Of a stretch of DNA of 9,758 nucleotides, positions 1 to 5,892 are shown in pieces. The position numbers and the translations under genes were made by a program. Below the pieces are notes generated by a model that saw nothing but the letters and a program-made list of their open reading frames with translations, ran no database searches and had not been told where the DNA came from. Source of the DNA: Oscillospiraceae bacterium (GTDB taxonomy: Bacteria; Bacillota_A; Clostridia; Oscillospirales; Oscillospiraceae); contig JAGBAI010000099.1 in the NCBI GenBank assembly GCA_017939025.1, positions 1-9,758 on the forward strand. Direction: 5' to 3'. Position 1 is the first letter of the stretch, and each line of letters begins with the position of its first letter.

Positions 1-91
1 ATCCATATAAAACACCCATGATGATGCTTAGCGAACACAGCAGCACTACGGCTGCCACAAGGATAGTGGAACGAAAGATTTTATTTGTCAT
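1..91 (-). CDS. phoR: Probable PhoR sensor histidine kinase, N-terminal 30 codons only (runs off left edge)
   Basis: An ATG at 91-89 follows a strong GGAGG site at 7-8 bases and opens a frame that stays open to the window edge. The visible residues begin MTNKIFRS and continue as an uninterrupted hydrophobic stretch (about residues 8-29, ILVAAVVLLCSLSIIMGVLYG). This is a first transmembrane helix with a positively charged cytoplasmic start. The frame overlaps the last 11 bases of the upstream phoB, which suggests translational coupling. In Firmicutes, phoB is normally followed by phoR, a membrane histidine kinase that phosphorylates PhoB when phosphate is scarce. The identification rests on position, overlap and the transmembrane start. 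No HAMP, PAS or kinase domain is inside the window, so the name is inference. Confidence 0.72.
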   Translation of the reverse strand, partial: MTNKIFRSTILVAAVVLLCSLSIIMGVLYG

Positions 92-761
92 TGTGGCCCT
101 CCAGGCGGTAGCCTACATTGCGAACTGTCTCGATGATATGTCCGTAACTATCCAACTTCTGCCGCAGCGTACGGATATGCATATCCACAGTCCGTGTTTC
201 CTGAACATAATCTGTATTCCAGACCTTTTGCAGAAGTTGTTCGCGAGTGAAGGCAACGCCGGGATGGGACAGGAACAGCTTTAGCAGCTCGTATTCCTTA
301 TAGGTCAGCACAACCCGTTCTCCCGCAACGGATACCGTATGCTGCTCCAAATCCAGAACCAGTTCATCCAGCTTCAGCAGATTGGAAGCTGTCTTGGGCT
401 TACAGCGGCGCAAAACAGCCTTGACACGGCTGACCATCTCCATCATACCGAAAGGTTTGACCAAATAGTCATCTGCGCCCAGATCCAGACTTTGAACCTT
501 GTCATATTCCGTGCCCTTGGCGGTGGCCATGACAACAGGAATGTCACGAAACTTCTCGCTGGCTTTCATTCGGCTCAGCAGCTCCAGGCCGTCAATACCC
601 GGAAGCATCACATCCAGAACCACCAGGTCGGGCTGGGTTTCCTGTAGGGTATCCCAGAAAACCTGACCGTCTTCAAAGCCACAGGCTTCCAATCCTGTAG
701 AATTCAAAACATAGGTTTCCAGTTCCCGGATGCTGGCATCATCCTCAACACACCAAATCAT
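81..761 (-). CDS. phoB: PhoB/PhoP-type phosphate response regulator (canonical, OmpR family)
   Basis: This 226-residue OmpR/PhoB-family regulator should activate phosphate-starvation genes once phosphorylated by the adjacent kinase. The receiver domain (about 1-119) has the full active site: acidic pocket E6-D7-D8, phospho-acceptor D50 in VVLDVMLPG, T80, Y99 and K102 in DDYLVKP. The C-terminal winged helix (about 128-222) contains the recognition-helix signature RTVDMHIRTLRQKL and ends with the typical VGYRLE hairpin. The start at 761 follows AAAAGGAGG at good spacing. It lies 59 bp downstream of phoU and overlaps the next gene by 11 bases, fitting a pstSCAB-phoU-phoB-phoR order. No Pho box is visible in front of it, so it may depend on pst-operon readthrough plus a weak local promoter. 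In Gram-positives this protein is also called PhoP. Confidence 0.93.
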   Translation of the reverse strand: MIWCVEDDASIRELETYVLNSTGLEACGFEDGQVFWDTLQETQPDLVVLDVMLPGIDGLELLSRMKASEKFRDIPVVMATAKGTEYDKVQSLDLGADDYLVKPFGMMEMVSRVKAVLRRCKPKTASNLLKLDELVLDLEQHTVSVAGERVVLTYKEYELLKLFLSHPGVAFTREQLLQKVWNTDYVQETRTVDMHIRTLRQKLDSYGHIIETVRNVGYRLEGHNDK

Positions 762-784
762 AGTTGCACCTCCTTTTGATTTTT

Positions 785-813
785 ATATTAATATGTTATT
801 TCTTGCTAGGCAA
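785..813 (-). promoter_or_regulatory. Candidate sigma-70-type promoter in front of phoB
   Basis: In the 59-bp phoU-phoB gap the minus strand carries TTGCCT (813-808), a 17-bp spacer, then TAATAT (790-785), about 24 bases upstream of the phoB start codon. This would give basal, phosphate-independent expression of the two-component system. The gap also holds a short CTTGC/GCAAG inverted repeat overlapping the -35 element. The AT-rich gap makes chance matches likely, so confidence is modest. Confidence 0.35.
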
Positions 814-820
814 GTGTTTT

Positions 821-1468
821 TTACTGACAATCCTCATGAATGCCGGTAAGGGAAAATTCCACCCACTCGGCAATGTTGGTGCAGTGATCACCGATGCGTT
901 CAAAATACTTTGCAATCATCAGCAGGTCCAATGCATACTCGCCGTGGGCAGGCTCAGCGGCAATGATGTCAATGATGCCGCTTTTGACTTGGCTGAAATA
1001 ACTGTCCACCACATCATCATGCGCCATTACCTTCCGGGCCATGTTCAAATCCTGCTTCACATAGGCATCCACGGCTTCGGTAACCATAGCCTGTGCAGCC
1101 TTTGCCATCTCCCGGATTTTGGGGAACTTTTCATCGGGATGTGCTGTCATGTAGGGCACGATCTCCACAATATCCTCTGCCTGGTCACCAATGCGCTCCA
1201 TGTCCGTAATCATCTTCATAGCTGCACTGATCTGCCGCAGGTCCCGCGCCACGGGCTGCTGCCGCAGCAGAAGCTTCAGGCAGATTGACTCAATGGTACG
1301 CTCGCTCTCGTCGATCTGGGAACCGATGGTGCTGACCTTACGGACCAGTTCTTCATCCCAATCTGTCAGCGCATGGGAAGCCAGGGCGATGATCTCCTCG
1401 CAGGCAGCACCCATCCGGGTCAGCTCACGATTCAGCTCATTCAGCTGCTCCTGAAAAAAATCTCTCAT
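821..1468 (-). CDS. phoU: PhoU, phosphate signalling/transport regulator
   Basis: This 215-residue protein has the usual PhoU length and all-helical make-up. It links the Pst transporter to the PhoR sensor, repressing the Pho response when phosphate is plentiful. PhoU is built from two related three-helix bundles, and both halves are visible here. Each carries the metal-binding E/D-xxx-D signature as the same five residues ERIGD, at 91-95 and at 190-194. The N-terminal half also has a DESERTIE segment at 53-60. The start at 1468 is supported by AAGGAGG, which overlaps the pstB stop codon. The gene begins 13 bases after pstB, so the two are almost certainly cotranscribed. It is soluble, with no signal peptide or membrane segment. 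The sequence shows nothing unusual. Confidence 0.95.
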   Translation of the reverse strand: MRDFFQEQLNELNRELTRMGAACEEIIALASHALTDWDEELVRKVSTIGSQIDESERTIESICLKLLLRQQPVARDLRQISAAMKMITDMERIGDQAEDIVEIVPYMTAHPDEKFPKIREMAKAAQAMVTEAVDAYVKQDLNMARKVMAHDDVVDSYFSQVKSGIIDIIAAEPAHGEYALDLLMIAKYFERIGDHCTNIAEWVEFSLTGIHEDCQ

Positions 1469-1481
1469 ATTTTGTCCCTCC

Positions 1482-2234
1482 TTAACCGAATCTGCCGGTA
1501 ATGTAATCTTCCGTTCTCTTGTCTCTGGGCTGAGAGAACATCTCTTCGGTGTTGCCGTACTCTACCAGGTCACCCAGCAGGAAGAAGGCAGTCTGGTCAG
1601 AGATACGGACAGCCTGCTGCATATTGTGAGTGACAATGACAATGGTGTACTTTTCCTTCAGTTCCATTGCCAGGTCTTCGATGCGGGAGGTAGAAATGGG
1701 ATCAAGGGCGGAGGTGGGCTCGTCCATCAGCAGCACCGTAGGCTCCACAGCCAAAGCTCTCGCGATGCACAGCCGCTGCTGCTGACCGCCGGACATACCA
1801 AGGGCATTCTTTTTCAGACGATCCTTGACTTCGTCCCAGATTGCGGCACCACGAAGGGCCTTTTCCACGATGTCATCCAGCTGGGCCTTATTGGTGATTC
1901 CGTGGGTACGGGGGCCGTAGGCAATGTTATCGTAAATACTCATGGGGAACGGATTAGGTTTCTGGAAGACCATACCCACTTCCTTGCGCAGATTGTTCAC
2001 ATCGGTCTCAAAAATGTTTTGACCATTGTATGCCACCTCGCCGGTGATTTTCACAGAGGGTATCAGGTCATTCATCCGGTTCAAGGTTTTCAGAAAAGTG
2101 GACTTACCGCAGCCCGAGGGGCCTATCAAGGCAGTAATGGATTTTTCAGGGATCTCAATATGGATATTCTTCAACGCCTGGGTCTGGCCATACCAGAGGT
2201 TCAGGTCATTGACAGTAATAATCGGCTTATTCAT
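1482..2234 (-). CDS. pstB: PstB, phosphate ABC transporter ATP-binding protein
   Basis: This is the 250-residue ATPase that powers high-affinity phosphate import through PstC/PstA at the cytoplasmic membrane. The nucleotide-binding motifs are intact: Walker [10 protein letters not shown] (38-46), Q-loop Gln at 91 in [14 protein letters not shown], signature MSGGQQQR (147-154), Walker B VLLMDEP (167-173) and the switch His in VTHNMQQA (203). The [18 protein letters not shown] segment and the ITGRFG C-terminus are characteristic of PstB rather than other ABC ATPases. The signature has Met where Leu is common (MSGGQ for LSGGQ), a conservative change. Its ribosome binding site AAAGGAG overlaps the pstA stop codon, indicating coupled translation within the operon. 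Confidence 0.97.
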   Translation of the reverse strand: MNKPIITVNDLNLWYGQTQALKNIHIEIPEKSITALIGPSGCGKSTFLKTLNRMNDLIPSVKITGEVAYNGQNIFETDVNNLRKEVGMVFQKPNPFPMSIYDNIAYGPRTHGITNKAQLDDIVEKALRGAAIWDEVKDRLKKNALGMSGGQQQRLCIARALAVEPTVLLMDEPTSALDPISTSRIEDLAMELKEKYTIVIVTHNMQQAVRISDQTAFFLLGDLVEYGNTEEMFSQPRDKRTEDYITGRFG

Positions 2235-2245
2235 AGTTCACTCCT

Positions 2246-3082
2246 TTATGCGTTCTTTTTCTGGAAATACTTTGTAACAGAGGATGCCGCCAAATTGATG
2301 CCAAATGCCAGCACCATCAGAATAGCGGCAATCGCGAAAGCAACTCCGAATTCGCCCTGCTCCTTGGCATACACATATAGGGCAACGGTTAAGGTTGCAC
2401 CGGCACTGCTCAGGCCCTCAAAGAAGCCGTTCAGGCTATGGGCGAAACCAGCTGTAAATAGCAGTGCGGCAGATTCGCCCAGGATTCTGCCAACGGACAG
2501 GATGCAGCCGGTAACTACGCCATCCAGACAGTTAGGCAGGACTACAGTACGGATCACTCGCCACTTGCCTGCGCCCAAACCAAAGGCACCTTCCCGATAG
2601 GACTGGGGAACGGTTTTCAGGCTTTCCTGGGTGTTTCGCATAATGGTGGGCAGATTCATAATCGCCAGAGTCAACGCACCCGCCAGCAGACAAGTACCGA
2701 AATTGTTGGAGAACATCAGCATGCCCACCAGGCCATAAATAATAGAGGGAATGCCGGAAAGAGCTTCTGCGGCATATTCGATGATGCCCACCACCTTCTG
2801 ATTGGTGGCATATTCCGTCAGATAAACAGCGGCACCGACACCCAGAGGAATGACCACCACCAGGGTGGCAATCACAATGTATACAGTATTGAGAACATCC
2901 GGCAGGATGCCGATGGTTTCCGTCAGGTAGCTGGGCTTTGTGCTTAAAAATTCCCAGCTTAAATTGGGAATACCCTGAATCAGCACGTATCCCACAATGA
3001 ACGCAGTCAGAACTGCGGTAATGGCCACCGCCATCCACATCAGCAGCCGCACAGACCATACATAAAGATTTCTTTTTGCCAT
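2246..3082 (-). CDS. pstA: PstA, phosphate ABC transporter permease
   Basis: This 278-residue inner-membrane permease forms the phosphate channel together with PstC. About six hydrophobic helices are visible, starting at residues 13-35. The family segment SGIPSIIYGLVG lies at 109-120. The cytoplasmic EAA-type loop that docks onto the ATPase spans about 163-183 (REGAFGLGAGKWRVIRTVVLP), and it is followed by the GRILGESAALLF helix. The start codon at 3082 follows the stop of a 37-codon ORF by a single base, with GGGAG just upstream inside that ORF. Translation is therefore probably coupled to it. The gene sits 11 bases upstream of pstB. Confidence 0.95.
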   Translation of the reverse strand: MAKRNLYVWSVRLLMWMAVAITAVLTAFIVGYVLIQGIPNLSWEFLSTKPSYLTETIGILPDVLNTVYIVIATLVVVIPLGVGAAVYLTEYATNQKVVGIIEYAAEALSGIPSIIYGLVGMLMFSNNFGTCLLAGALTLAIMNLPTIMRNTQESLKTVPQSYREGAFGLGAGKWRVIRTVVLPNCLDGVVTGCILSVGRILGESAALLFTAGFAHSLNGFFEGLSSAGATLTVALYVYAKEQGEFGVAFAIAAILMVLAFGINLAASSVTKYFQKKNA

Positions 3083-3083
3083 A

Positions 3084-3197
3084 TTACATTACTCCCATTA
3101 GCAGGATCAGAAGTGCCAGACTACCGGCTGACAGGATATAATAAGGCTTGCCACGGAGTGTCCAGCGGAACAGGTTGTTATGACGTACTCTTCTCAT
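3084..3197 (-). CDS. 37-residue single-pass membrane protein between pstC and pstA
   Basis: This small ORF starts MRRVRHNNLFRWTLRG and ends in a hydrophobic segment, ILSAGSLALLILLMGVM, running to the C-terminus. It has a strongly basic first half (R2, R3, R5, R11, R15, K17) and one membrane helix (about 20-37), which predicts a cytoplasmic N-terminus. Its ATG overlaps the pstC stop in an ATGA arrangement and is preceded by AAGGGAG about 8 bases upstream. Its TAA is followed after one base by the pstA start. Without this ORF there would be an unusual ~110-bp gap in a tightly packed operon. I recognise no family. It could be an accessory subunit of the PstCA permease or a translational coupler. 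Expression is inferred, not shown. Confidence 0.6.
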   Translation of the reverse strand: MRRVRHNNLFRWTLRGKPYYILSAGSLALLILLMGVM

Positions 3198-4063
3198 TTC
3201 TTTTCTCCCTTCAGGAAGAAGTTCAGCACCGCGTTGATCAGCATGATGAACAGGAACAGCACCAGTGCGATGGAGAACAGCGCCTGACGCTGCAGGCCGC
3301 TGGAGTAGGACATTTCGGATGCCACTGCGGTGGTCAGGAAGCGGACGGACTGGAACAGGGAGTCGGGCATATTGGCTGCATTACCCGCAACCATCATAAC
3401 CGCCATGGCCTCGCCAATGGCACGGCCAACACCAAGAACCACTGCAGCAGCGATGCCGCTCTTGGCTGCGGGAACGGATACCCGGAACCAAGTCTCCTCG
3501 GGAGTTGCTCCCAAAGCCAAAGAAGCATCCTCATATTCCTTGGGAACTGCCTCCAAGGCGGTGACAGACATTTTAATGATGGAAGGCAGGATCATAATGG
3601 CCAGCACGATGATGGAAGCCAGCAGGCTGGCACCGTCAGGCACATGAAAAATCTTGCGGATACCAGGGACCAGCACCATCATGCCCACAAGGCCATACAC
3701 AACGGACGGGATTCCGGCCAGCATGGATACCGCCTGCCCTACAATTTCTTTGACCTTCTTGGAAGCAGCCTTTGCCAGATACACCGCAGTCAGAAAGCCC
3801 ACAGGAACACCGAGGGCAATGGCACCTGCGGTACCGTAAATGCTGGTCAGGATAAAGGGGAGGATACCGTACGCAGGCTCCGATGCGGTAGATGCCCACT
3901 TTTCACCAAAGAGGAAGTCAATCAGACCGATTTCCTTAATGGCAGGGATACCTGAAACCACTAAGTAAACTGTAATGACCAGCACACAACCTACAGTGAT
4001 CATGCCCAGAATCAAGAAGATGCCGTGGACGATATGTTCGAGTAAATTACTTTTCTTTTTCAT
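3194..4063 (-). CDS. pstC: PstC, phosphate ABC transporter permease
   Basis: This 289-residue membrane permease is the partner of PstA in the phosphate channel. The first helix is at about residues 12-37 after a basic start (MKKKSNLLEH). The family segment AGIPSVVYGLVG is at 116-127. The ATPase-docking loop is at about 178-198 (EDASLALGATPEETWFRVSVP), followed by the GVGRAIGEAMAVMMVAGN helix. Two starts compete: ATG at 4063, used here, and an in-frame GTG at 4069. Neither has a strong ribosome binding site (only GGAATG/GTGAG nearby), unlike every other gene here. This, plus the hairpin after pstS, fits lower synthesis of permease than of binding protein. The stop overlaps the start of the 37-codon ORF by the ATGA motif. 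Confidence 0.95.
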   Translation of the reverse strand: MKKKSNLLEHIVHGIFLILGMITVGCVLVITVYLVVSGIPAIKEIGLIDFLFGEKWASTASEPAYGILPFILTSIYGTAGAIALGVPVGFLTAVYLAKAASKKVKEIVGQAVSMLAGIPSVVYGLVGMMVLVPGIRKIFHVPDGASLLASIIVLAIMILPSIIKMSVTALEAVPKEYEDASLALGATPEETWFRVSVPAAKSGIAAAVVLGVGRAIGEAMAVMMVAGNAANMPDSLFQSVRFLTTAVASEMSYSSGLQRQALFSIALVLFLFIMLINAVLNFFLKGEKK

Positions 4064-4110
4064 AAACACTCACATTCCAAACATAGATTTTACAATCCTG
4101 TTTTGTGTTT

Positions 4111-4132
4111 GGCCCCCTCTTTCGAGGGGGCC
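4111..4132 (-). terminator. Strong hairpin between pstS and pstC (attenuator or mRNA-stabilising stem)
   Basis: A perfect 9-bp GC-rich stem (GGCCCCCTC paired with GAGGGGGCC, four-base loop) lies 13 bases after the pstS stop in the 81-bp pstS-pstC gap. On the transcribed strand it is followed by AAACACAAAAC, not a run of T. It is therefore unlikely to be a complete intrinsic terminator. More probably it protects the pstS message from 3' decay or causes partial termination, giving excess binding protein over permease, a known arrangement in binding-protein transporter operons. Confidence 0.7.
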
Positions 4133-4144
4133 TGGTGAATTTGA

Positions 4145-4954
4145 TTAGTTAGCGGGAACAACACCTGCTGCGGAGATGACCTCACGGGCCGCTTCGGAAG
4201 TGATGAAGTCGAAGAAAGCCTGAGCGGTCTCGGTCAGAGCGGTACCTTCCTTGGTGACCAGGACGAAGGGACGCTGAATAGCATAGGTTTCATCCTTGAC
4301 AGTCTCCTCGCTGGGAGCAACACCGCCAACCTTGATGGCCTTCACGGTATCCTTAACGGAAGCCAGGGAAGCGTAGCCAATGGCGCCAGGGTTCTGGGAA
4401 ACTGCGGTGATGACATCGCCAGTGGAGGTCAGCTCCTGACGGTACTGGCACAGATCCTCAACACCAACGATCTCTTCGAAGCCGCCGCGGGTACCGGAGC
4501 CAGCCTCACGGCCAATCAGAACAATCCCAGCATCAATACCGCCGACCTCGGACCAGTTGGTGATTTCGCCCTTGTAGATGGAAGCAATCTGCTCAACAGT
4601 CAGGTCTTCCACAGTGTTCTCAGGGTTAACGATGACAGCGATGCCGTCGTAGGCCAGGGTAGTAGCGACCAGACCCTGCTCCTTTTCTTCTGCCTTCAGA
4701 GCGCGGGAGGACAGGCCAATGTCGCAGCGGCCTTCCTGAACGGCCTTGATACCGGAACTGGAGCCAGTGGGGTTGTAAGTAACTTCAACGCCAGTGTTCT
4801 CACCCTCGAAGGTTTCCTTCAGAGCGCCGATGACCTTTTCCATGGAAGTGGAACCGTCGGTAGCGACCTTGCCGGACAGGCTGTTGCTGCCGCCGCAAGC
4901 GGCCAGGCTCAGGGCCATAACCGCGGCCAGAGCAATACAGATAATTTTCTTCAT
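4145..4954 (-). CDS. pstS: PstS, phosphate-binding lipoprotein of the Pst transporter
   Basis: This 269-residue extracellular binding protein captures phosphate and delivers it to PstCA. A lipoprotein signal peptide is clear: basic MKK, a hydrophobic core, then the lipobox LAAC with the lipidated cysteine at residue 20, followed by GG. Phosphate-binding loops typical of the family are present: DGSTSMEKV (about 33-41), TGSSSGIKAV, and the REAGSGTRGGFEE segment, whose SGTR loop contacts phosphate. It is a short member of the family, as in many Clostridia. The start at 4954 follows AAAAGGAG at good spacing. The gene has its own promoter with a Pho-box array in the gap behind the upstream regulator gene, so it should be strongly induced by phosphate limitation. 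Confidence 0.96.
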   Translation of the reverse strand: MKKIICIALAAVMALSLAACGGSNSLSGKVATDGSTSMEKVIGALKETFEGENTGVEVTYNPTGSSSGIKAVQEGRCDIGLSSRALKAEEKEQGLVATTLAYDGIAVIVNPENTVEDLTVEQIASIYKGEITNWSEVGGIDAGIVLIGREAGSGTRGGFEEIVGVEDLCQYRQELTSTGDVITAVSQNPGAIGYASLASVKDTVKAIKVGGVAPSEETVKDETYAIQRPFVLVTKEGTALTETAQAFFDFITSEAAREVISAAGVVPAN

Positions 4955-5015
4955 AAGTAATTTCTCCTTTTAGATAACATTGTTGTTTTTGTGGATTTGC
5001 ATCCTTTATGATTTC

Positions 5016-5072
5016 ATCATACATTTCGTATGTAAAATCCGAAAGACAAGATGTGTAAAATGCTTGTCAAAT
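5016..5072 (-). promoter_or_regulatory. pstS promoter with four-unit Pho-box array
   Basis: Reading the minus strand, four 8-bp units appear: ATTTGACA (5072-5065), ATTTTACA (5061-5054), CTTGTCTT (5050-5043) and ATTTTACA (5038-5031), with start-to-start spacings of 11, 11 and 12 bp. Exactly 9 bp after the last unit is the -10 hexamer TATGAT (5021-5016). No good -35 hexamer is placed for it, which fits an activator-dependent promoter. The same layout recurs upstream of the degenerate regulator and of the phosphatase. It resembles the direct-repeat, 11-bp-periodic sites bound by PhoB/PhoP. The leader to the pstS start is about 55 bases. Confidence 0.85.
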
Positions 5073-5074
5073 CT

Positions 5075-5749
5075 TTACGGCACCTTTTTCATTCTGTATC
5101 CGATATATTTCACAGATTCAATCAGGCTGCCGCATGTTCCCAGCTTCTTGCGAAGTGTCTGCACGTGGATATCTACGGTTCTGTTTTTCTCACTGTAGAT
5201 ACCATTCCAAATTCGCTCGTACAGCCATTGGCGCGTAAAAACTTCACCGGGATGTTCCATCAAAACCTTCAGCAATTCAAACTCTTTGTAGGAAAGCTGG
5301 ATTGGTTCCTGATTGGCCATTACCTGCCGCTCCTTCAGGGAAAGGCTTATCCCACCGGCTTGATAGACATCCTCAATGGGTGCCCGCTGTACCCGTCTGA
5401 GGACCGCTTTGACCCGGGACACCATTTCCATCATTCCGAAGGGATTTCCCAGGCAGTCATCCGCGCCGGAGTCCAGACAACGAATCACATCCAGTTCATT
5501 GGAGCTTTGCGCCTGCATGATGACCGGAATTTCACCGGCTACGCTGGACTGGCGAATCCGTTTGATCAACGCAAGGGGATCTACCCCCGGTAATGCAGCA
5601 TCCATCAGGATCAACTCCGGGCATTCTTTTTGAAGGTCTTTCCAAAAGGAATCGGCGCTATCATAACCTTTTGCATCCATCCCCACACAGCGCAATGCGT
5701 GTATTTCCAGGTTTCTCCGCTGCGCATCGTGATCGACGCACCAGATCAT
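5075..5749 (-). CDS. PhoB paralogue with a degenerate receiver domain (atypical OmpR-family regulator)
   Basis: This 224-residue OmpR-family regulator is clearly a paralogue of the phoB at 81-761. Both begin MIWCV, and residues 103-119 (PFGMMEMVSRVKAVLRR) are identical. The phospho-acceptor D50 remains, but D7 is His, the switch Thr at 80 is Ala, the switch Tyr at 99 is Cys and the catalytic Lys at 102 is Asn; I checked these codons on the DNA. Yet the dimer face (ADD at 96-98, R112) and the recognition helix (RTVDIHVQTLRKKL) are preserved. It should bind Pho-type sites but probably does not respond normally to phosphorylation. Start 5749 is chosen over the upstream in-frame codon at 5809 because AAAGGAG precedes it and it matches phoB. 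The longer start would also read through the promoter. No kinase gene is adjacent. It likely autoregulates from its own Pho boxes. Confidence 0.9.
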   Translation of the reverse strand: MIWCVDHDAQRRNLEIHALRCVGMDAKGYDSADSFWKDLQKECPELILMDAALPGVDPLALIKRIRQSSVAGEIPVIMQAQSSNELDVIRCLDSGADDCLGNPFGMMEMVSRVKAVLRRVQRAPIEDVYQAGGISLSLKERQVMANQEPIQLSYKEFELLKVLMEHPGEVFTRQWLYERIWNGIYSEKNRTVDIHVQTLRKKLGTCGSLIESVKYIGYRMKKVP

Positions 5750-5782
5750 GTTTTCAACTCCTTTGCTTTGGGATACACCTAT

Positions 5783-5839
5783 ATTGTAAAAACAGATTGT
5801 AAAATCCAAAAGTCAGCCATAGTAAAATGTATGTATATT
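5783..5839 (-). promoter_or_regulatory. Promoter of the degenerate regulator, with four-unit Pho-box array
   Basis: On the minus strand the units are AATATACA (5839-5832), ATTTTACT (5828-5821), GCTGACTT (5817-5810) and ATTTTACA (5805-5798), at 11, 11 and 12 bp. They are followed 9 bp later by TACAAT (5788-5783) as the -10 element. Spacing is identical to the pstS array and the bases are closely similar. The regulator's start codon is 33 bases beyond the -10 element. A further TGTAAAAT at 5852-5859 lies outside the 11-bp phase and overlaps the upstream hairpin. Confidence 0.82.
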
Positions 5840-5856
5840 TTCCCGCTGTAATGTAA

Positions 5857-5888
5857 AATCCGGTTGACATAGGGGTGTCAACCGGATT
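5857..5888 (-). terminator. Hairpin terminator after the YibE/F gene
   Basis: A perfect 13-bp inverted repeat (arm core ATCCGGTTGACA, six-base loop) begins 4 bases after the yibE/F stop codon. On the minus strand it is followed by TTTACATT, a weak T tract, so it probably ends transcription of the phosphatase-yibE/F unit before the next promoter. On the plus strand it is followed by TGTTTTTAC, so it could also act in that direction. Confidence 0.7.
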
Positions 5889-5892
5889 GTTT

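Noticed and set aside
1626..2600. 324-codon plus-strand frame across pstB and pstA
   Set aside because: It spans two well-supported minus-strand genes and their junction, and the translation has no recognisable domain.
3113..3955. 280-codon plus-strand frame opposite pstC
   Set aside because: Antisense shadow; its Gln/His/Gly-rich composition is typical of the reverse of hydrophobic coding DNA.
4087..4094. ATTTTACA on the plus strand upstream of pstC, resembling a Pho unit
   Set aside because: Single copy, opposite orientation to the other arrays, no 11-bp partners and no -10 at 9 bp. Treated as chance.
5750..5809. N-terminal extension of the degenerate regulator (20 extra residues)
   Set aside because: The extension has no matching ribosome binding site, is absent from the paralogous phoB, and would cover the -10 element and part of the Pho array.
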